From Epinephelus fuscoguttatus (taxonomy: Eukaryota; Chordata; Actinopteri; Perciformes; Serranidae): 64,000 bases of DNA. Position numbers and translations under genes: made by a program. The notes under the pieces were generated by a model. It ran no database searches, was not told where the DNA came from, and worked only from the letters and a program-made list of their open reading frames with translations. Each line of letters begins with the position of its first letter. Position 1 is the first letter of the stretch. Positions 59,401 through 64,000 of this stretch are shown here, in pieces. The DNA is taken from NCBI RefSeq assembly GCF_011397635.1, contig NC_064761.1:25895643-25959642 (forward strand), given 5' to 3'.

Positions 59401-62400
59401 GGACGATCCTGAAGCCTGGAAACAAATACGAGATGAAGCTGGAGGGACCTTTCGCTAAACTTGTCATCAATGACGTGGAGGAGAGTGATGGTGGCAAATA
59501 TACCTGCAAGACCAAAGACAGCCAATCAACTGCTGAGCTCATTGTCCAAGGTAGGAGAAATTCAACTCCCCCACATATGTTGGATTTAATGCTTTGTGAA
59601 TCACATTTCTTTCTCTTTTTTGAATTTTCCCACTGTATTCAACAGAATCACCTAAGCGCAGACGTCAAAGAGGTCAGCTCCAATATAGTACAGTGAAAAC
59701 AAAGTAGACCTAGTGGCCATTAGCACTGTGTGAGCTCCATTATGTAGCTTCACTGAAGCTCAATGGAGCGATTATTGTTTCATATGTCACATTATAGTCT
59801 AAATGTCACAGTACTTGGTGTGTACTGTACATTACTTCTCATCACATCACTCCTACAACGTAACTTCCATGTAATATTATGTTCCTTGTCCTACCAAAGA
59901 CAAGGAAGTGTTTTATTGAATCCAGTGAATTCAGCAGACATCTGCATGATCAGATAATTATTACCATGTTTTCTCTTTAGCTTTCTTTGATCCAAAAGAC
60001 ATTAACTTGGTAGTATTTATGTCTTCATTCTTCATCCATCTTTATTTGACCCTCTGTGATCAGTAATTCTAAGTGCACTATACACCTTTTCCTACTTTTA
60101 TCCATATTATTTGCTTTTCAGTTTTATGTAAGATTTCTTGTGTAAGATTTGACTCTGATTGACAGATTTGCCAGCAAGTTTCAAGATGCCACTAGTTAAC
60201 CAGGAGGCAACGGAGGGCAACAGTGTGGTTCTGCGCTGTGAGCTCAACAAACCTGCCCCTTCAGTTGAGTGGAGGAGAGGATCAGAGCTGCTGAAAAATG
60301 GAGACAAATACCAGATGAGGAAGAAGGACCTGCAGGTGGAGATGAAGATTACGGAGCTCAGTCTGGACGACACTGGAGATTATACCTGTATATGTGGAGA
60401 ACACAGTACACAAGCTAGGATCACTGTGAATGGTAATAACTGCATACAGTACGATGAGTTGCACTGTTTATTTTAGTGCATGAATACACATATTAAAAGG
60501 TAAACTATAGACATGATAAATACAACTGAATCCACCAGTAAAGAGTAAACAACACAAGAATACATGCAAAACTGACAAAGTTGAAATATACATTGTGAAG
60601 TTATTGAAGTGGATTTCTATGTCGCAACTTGTTGTGTATGAGTATACATGCCCAAATTCATTGCATAAAGTTTTTGGGTCTGAGTTTGTGTTTTGTGCTG
60701 TCTCTTGTGTATTATTTGTTTAGTTTTATGTATTTTAAAGGCCCACTTGGGGACAGGCATTGCAAATTAGCTTGTGTGTTGCATCGTTTTATGCTACATA
60801 CCTGTCTCTACTTAATAAAAAAAACAAAACTCCTCAATATGAAAATCATTTTGACATTTCTCCTGTGGTCTCCTCTAGAGCGGCCCATCAAATTCCTTCA
60901 AGAACTGAAGAATATTCAGGTCCAAGAAGGCAACGGAGTGACACTCTGCTGTGAGCTCTCCAAACCTGACACTCCAGTGCAGTGGAAGAAGGGAGACAAA
61001 GTGTTGACCAACGGAGAGAAATACCAGATGAAGCAGAGCGGCTCCAAGGTGGAGCTCCTCATCAGGAAAAGCCAGCCTGAGGACAGTGGCTCATACAGCT
61101 GTGTTTGTGAGGACGTAAAAACTACTGCCACCATCATCATCACTGGTGAGAGCAAGTACACATTATGTAAAAGAAAACATGATCGTGCTTTGGTATCTTG
61201 CTCGTCTTACACAGTATTTTGCGTTCACTCCTCAGGGATCCCAATAACTTTCAAGCAAAAGTTGAGGAACCAGGAAGCTGTGGAGGAAGGCAACGTGACG
61301 CTGCGCTGTGAGCTTTCTAAAGCAGGAGTCCCAGTGGAGTGGAGGAAAGATGCTCAACTTCTGATGGAGGGAGAAAAATATCAGATGAAGCAAGAAGGCA
61401 GGACAGCTGAGATGCTGATCAGAAATTTAACTCTTAAAGATTTGGGGGAGTACAGCTGTTTTGTTGGCACTGTTGTGACTTCCGCTGACATCAAAGTAAG
61501 AGGTACGTTTCACAACAGCTGTTACATAGAAAAACAGACCTAGTATTTCTGACAAAGTCAATTTGCAAGATGTATTCAGAAATCTAACAAGAAACAATAC
61601 AGAATTGTTTCAAAACATGAGAGTGAACTATTTCCGCTTGGTTGTTTTTTTTGTCAGCACTTCCTGTTACATTTAAACAAGAGCTGGAGAAATTGGAGGT
61701 GAAGGAAGGGGACAGTGGAGTTTTCTCCTGCGAGCTCTCCAAACCTGGAGCTCCAGTGGACTGGAGGAAAGGAAGAGTCATCCTCAAACCTGGATACAAA
61801 TATGAGATGAAACAGGAGGGACGTTTCACTAAACTGATCATCAACAACGTGGAGGAGAGTGATGCTGGGAAATACACCTGCAAGACGAATGACACCCAGT
61901 CAACTGCGGAGCTCATCGTCAAAGGTAAAGTAGAAATCCTATACTGAAAACATGACATCTGAGCCTTTGTATGATGATGTTATTTGATTTAATTGAAATT
62001 GAAAGCACTTATTAAAATAGGATGAAGAAAAACTATATAATCATAGTTCTTCTCCTTGCAGCTCCTCCCATCACTTTCAAGACAAAGTTAAGGAACCAGC
62101 AGGTGGAGGAGGAGAACAGCGTGACGTTGAACTGCGAGCTGTCTAAACCCGGCCTCCCTGTGGAGTGGAGGAAAGGACAAGAGCTGCTGAAGAGCAATTT
62201 CAAATACCAGATTAAAAATCGAAACAGCAGCATGGAGCTCACCATCAAGAACGCACAGCTGGAGGACAGCGGACTGTACAGCTGTATCTATGGTGACACC
62301 AAGACAACAGCCAACATCACCATTACACGTAAGGGAAGACTGTAGATGCAGGCATGCTTGTTTGTTTTTTCATTCAGTGCACAAATTAAAAAAGTGTTTT

Positions 62401-64000
62401 CCTTGTAAAAAGAAATGCAACCATAGACACACATGAACACAACATTACCTTGCTTTTTCCACAGCTATCCCCCTCACCTTTAAAATGGGTCTGAAGAACC
62501 AGGAGGCCCCTGAGGGAGGCAACGTGTCCCTTCGCTGCGAGCTGTCCAGGGCCGGGGTGCCTGTGCAGTGGTGGAGGGGGGAGGACCAGATCTATCAGGG
62601 GGGACGGTATCAGATGACGCTGAAGGGGAAAACAGCTGAGATGAACATAAGAAACATCCAGCCTGAGGATGTCGGGGAGTACAGCTGCATCGTGGGAGAG
62701 CAGAAGACGACGGCTGAGGTCAACGTCAGAGGTATTTGACACGCTGCCATTTTGAGTTTCTTACACTGAATTCTCAATTTAAAACTTATTATGATCCATA
62801 TGTTGCTTCTGCAGCTCTGTGTTCTTTGGTAACATTGATATTTCACTGGATTTCTGTTGCTTTGACAAGAATGCAAATGAAGCCAAAGATAATTACGTTA
62901 GTATTTATTATTTTAAATGTGAGCCACCTTTTGTAACATCCTGTCTCCCCCTTTTTTTTTTATACCAGCGGCAGCATCTGTGTTCTTTGAGAAGGAACTG
63001 GAAAGCCAAGCGGTGATGGAGGGCAAATCTGTGCTGCTGTCCTGTGAAGTCTCCAGTGCTAATGTCCCTGTCACCTGGAAGAAGGACAACACTGTGATTG
63101 AAGAAGGAGGGCGATGCATTTTAAAGAAGAAAGGACCAACACACAGCCTGGAGATCAAGAAACTGCATCTGGAGGATGCTGGAGAGTACTGCTGTATCAC
63201 CAGGGGCAAGAAGACCACGGCCAAGCTGATCGTGAGGGGTAGGTGGTGACTATAATAGACTTTCACACCTTATTTGATCTAGTTTTATTTGATTGATACT
63301 CTTTTACAGTACAAGGAATGTGGCATGAATAAAGCCAACTGGCTGCTCTCATCTAAGTTGTTGTAAATATTTTCCATTCCATCTCTAAAAAGCCAGCTGT
63401 ATATAGCTTCCTCTTCCTCCACAGAGCGCGTGCGGATCGTTACAGAGCTGCAGGGTATAACGGTGACAGCGGGTGAGGACGCGGTGTTTGTGTGTGAGCT
63501 GAGCCACGCAGACGTGAGTGAGGGTGTCTGGTGGCTTGGCTCCAGCCCTCTGCAGAAGAATGAGATGAACCAGATGATGTGCCACGGTCGCGAACAGCGG
63601 CTGGTCCTCACTATGACAACACCTGAGGAGACCGGCATCGTGGCATTTGTGATTGGGGAGGAGAGGACCTCTGCACGTCTGCTAGTTGTTCCTAAGGCCA
63701 GAGGTGAGCAGAGAATAAGGGAGAGAGGGTGTAATTTCTAAAAAGATAGTGTCATTTCAGTAAAATGATTTCCTCTGACATTTTAAAGTGACACTTCATT
63801 TCAAATTCTAGTTTTATTTGAGGAGAAGCCTAAAGACGTTGTGATCATGGAAGGAGAGACAGCCACTCTGTCCTGCACAATCTCTGATTTTACCTCCCTG
63901 GTTACCTGGAGGCGTAACCACATCCCCCTCCGAAATGGTGATAAATATGAGATACGTAAGGAGGGAAAAGTCAACCTATTGCTAATACATGATGTGGATC
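49555..64000 (+). CDS. obscn: obscurin-family giant Ig protein, 5' part (27 Ig domains, runs off the window)
   Basis: Obscurins are giant sarcomeric proteins that link myofibrils to the sarcoplasmic reticulum. Here 29 exons, all joined in phase 1, give about 2,400 residues: a 40-base start exon (49555-49594, MGDNIPGGIVAAA) followed by tandem I-set Ig domains of 88-92 residues, one per exon except the second domain. The block entries list the exons. Family-typical strings recur: CELSKPGAPVEWRKG, GEKYQMKQ and EDSGVYTC. The array is already longer than a whole OBSL1 (~1,900 aa in human), which favours obscurin. No fibronectin, IQ, SH3-RhoGEF or kinase part is reached. The usual obscurin and OBSL1 N-terminal Ig domains are absent before the ATG, so the start may be an alternative or lineage-specific one. 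An acceptor-like gttgtag at about 49485 suggests a 5' leader exon. Confidence 0.8.
50280..50850 (+). repeat. percomorph-type interspersed repeat in the Ig1-Ig2 intron
   Basis: Words seen repeatedly in fish introns occur here: actgatggatggattg with tcatgaaat, gatcccctgactttcc, caaaactaatgacattccca, followed by many gctaa/ttagcatg words (50650-50770) and cacagagccactagcatgg. Non-coding. Confidence 0.65.
54445..54645 (+). mobile_element. L2-type LINE reverse-transcriptase fragment
   Basis: A frame reads SSSFQSISGVPQGSVFGHLL followed by FIIYSLPLGHIFWKCGIQFR, then CYMDDQRCY. This is the L2-clade palm region (GVPQGS ... YxDD). It is flanked by unrelated intron, has no intact gene, and lies in the long intron between Ig7 and Ig8. 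Confidence 0.75.
54694..56961 (+). CDS. obscn: obscurin-type gene, Ig domains 8-13
   Basis: Exons: 54694-54963 (Ig8, strand F VVFTIKD, no Cys), 55110-55376 (Ig9, YCCEADG), 55568-55834 (Ig10, YICDVG), 55926-56198 (Ig11, ISFSAGD, no Cys), 56283-56546 (Ig12, YECSAG) and 56695-56961 (Ig13, YTCQCRD). All acceptors and donors are AG/GT and each exon is a multiple of three in phase 1-1. Any one domain could therefore be skipped or duplicated without breaking the frame. Confidence 0.85.
57103..62731 (+). CDS. obscn: obscurin-type gene, Ig domains 14-24 (recently expanded block)
   Basis: Exons: 57103-57369, 57491-57760, 58173-58439, 58591-58866, 59284-59550, 60166-60432, 60879-61145, 61236-61502, 61658-61924, 62062-62328 and 62465-62731. 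All share the start signature (P-x-T/S-F-K) and the C-E-L/I-S/N-K/R core, and are closer to each other than to domains 1-13. Ig18 and Ig22 are nearly the same (KEGDSGVFSCELSKPGAP, YTCKT, STAELIV). Ig17, Ig21 and Ig24 share GKTAEM/GRTAEM. The fourth exon is 9 bases longer (SEFTYRGKYLI). Two donors end in C rather than G (58866 and 62328), giving Pro at the junction. Confidence 0.88.
59646..59672 (+). other. candidate 27-nt microexon of the obscurin-type gene
   Basis: After a pyrimidine-rich run ending ttcaacag come 27 bases followed by gtcagc. Inserted between the exons ending 59550 and starting 60166 they keep phase 1 and add ESPKRRRQR. It would put a basic linker between Ig18 and Ig19. Evidence is limited to splice-site shape and phase. 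Confidence 0.35.
62969..64000 (+). CDS. obscn: obscurin-type gene, Ig domains 25-27 (last one cut by the window end)
   Basis: Exons: 62969-63238 (Ig25, YCCITRG), 63425-63703 (Ig26, strand F VAFVIGEE, no Cys, 93 codons) and 63812-64000 onward (Ig27, TLSCTISDFTSLVTWRRN, incomplete). With Ig26 the array returns to the cysteine-lacking type after the uniform block. Confidence 0.82.

Overview
The window is nuclear DNA of a ray-finned fish, most likely a percomorph teleost. The genes have many short exons with GT-AG introns and are vertebrate orthologues. The spacers carry fish-type repeats: Rex3/RTE-like LINE 3' ends with ATGG tails, L1 and L2 remnants, hAT and MITE elements, and the 'gctaa/ttagc' interspersed repeat common in percomorphs. 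Exons were joined by eye from splice sites, reading phase and family conservation.

Layout from left to right. (1) 328-1812, plus: the 3' end of nexilin (nexn), covering the charged coiled coil and the C-terminal Ig domain. (2) 4450-6587, minus: an unrecognised two-exon gene of about 650 aa. Its N-terminal half is a 22-residue tandem repeat encoded by a 66-bp minisatellite, followed by a long charged helix. (3) 8.2-11.1 kb: repeats (inverted MITE-like copy, decayed hAT transposase, L1 remnant). (4) 11541-17531, plus: mindy4, a Lys48-ubiquitin deubiquitinase, 18 exons and about 713 aa. (5) 19-25 kb: a gene-free stretch with a ~57-bp minisatellite interrupted by a LINE 3' fragment. (6) 26094-34960, minus: an ALKAL (ALK/LTK ligand) gene whose last three coding exons are tiny. 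(7) 37026-45694, plus: iqca1/drc11, a ciliary dynein-regulatory-complex AAA protein, 19 exons and about 818 aa, with a perfect RFX X-box just upstream. (8) 49555-64000, plus, running off the end: an obscurin-family array of 27 Ig domains, essentially one per exon, all in phase 1.

The genes do not form a functional pathway. Nexilin and obscurin are both sarcomeric, ALKAL is a secreted ligand, DRC11 is ciliary and MINDY4 is a deubiquitinase. The most unusual items are the minisatellite-encoded protein (open in three reading frames), the obscurin-type gene that appears to start at an internal-type Ig domain, a four-domain super-repeat within it, and a candidate 27-nt phase-preserving microexon.
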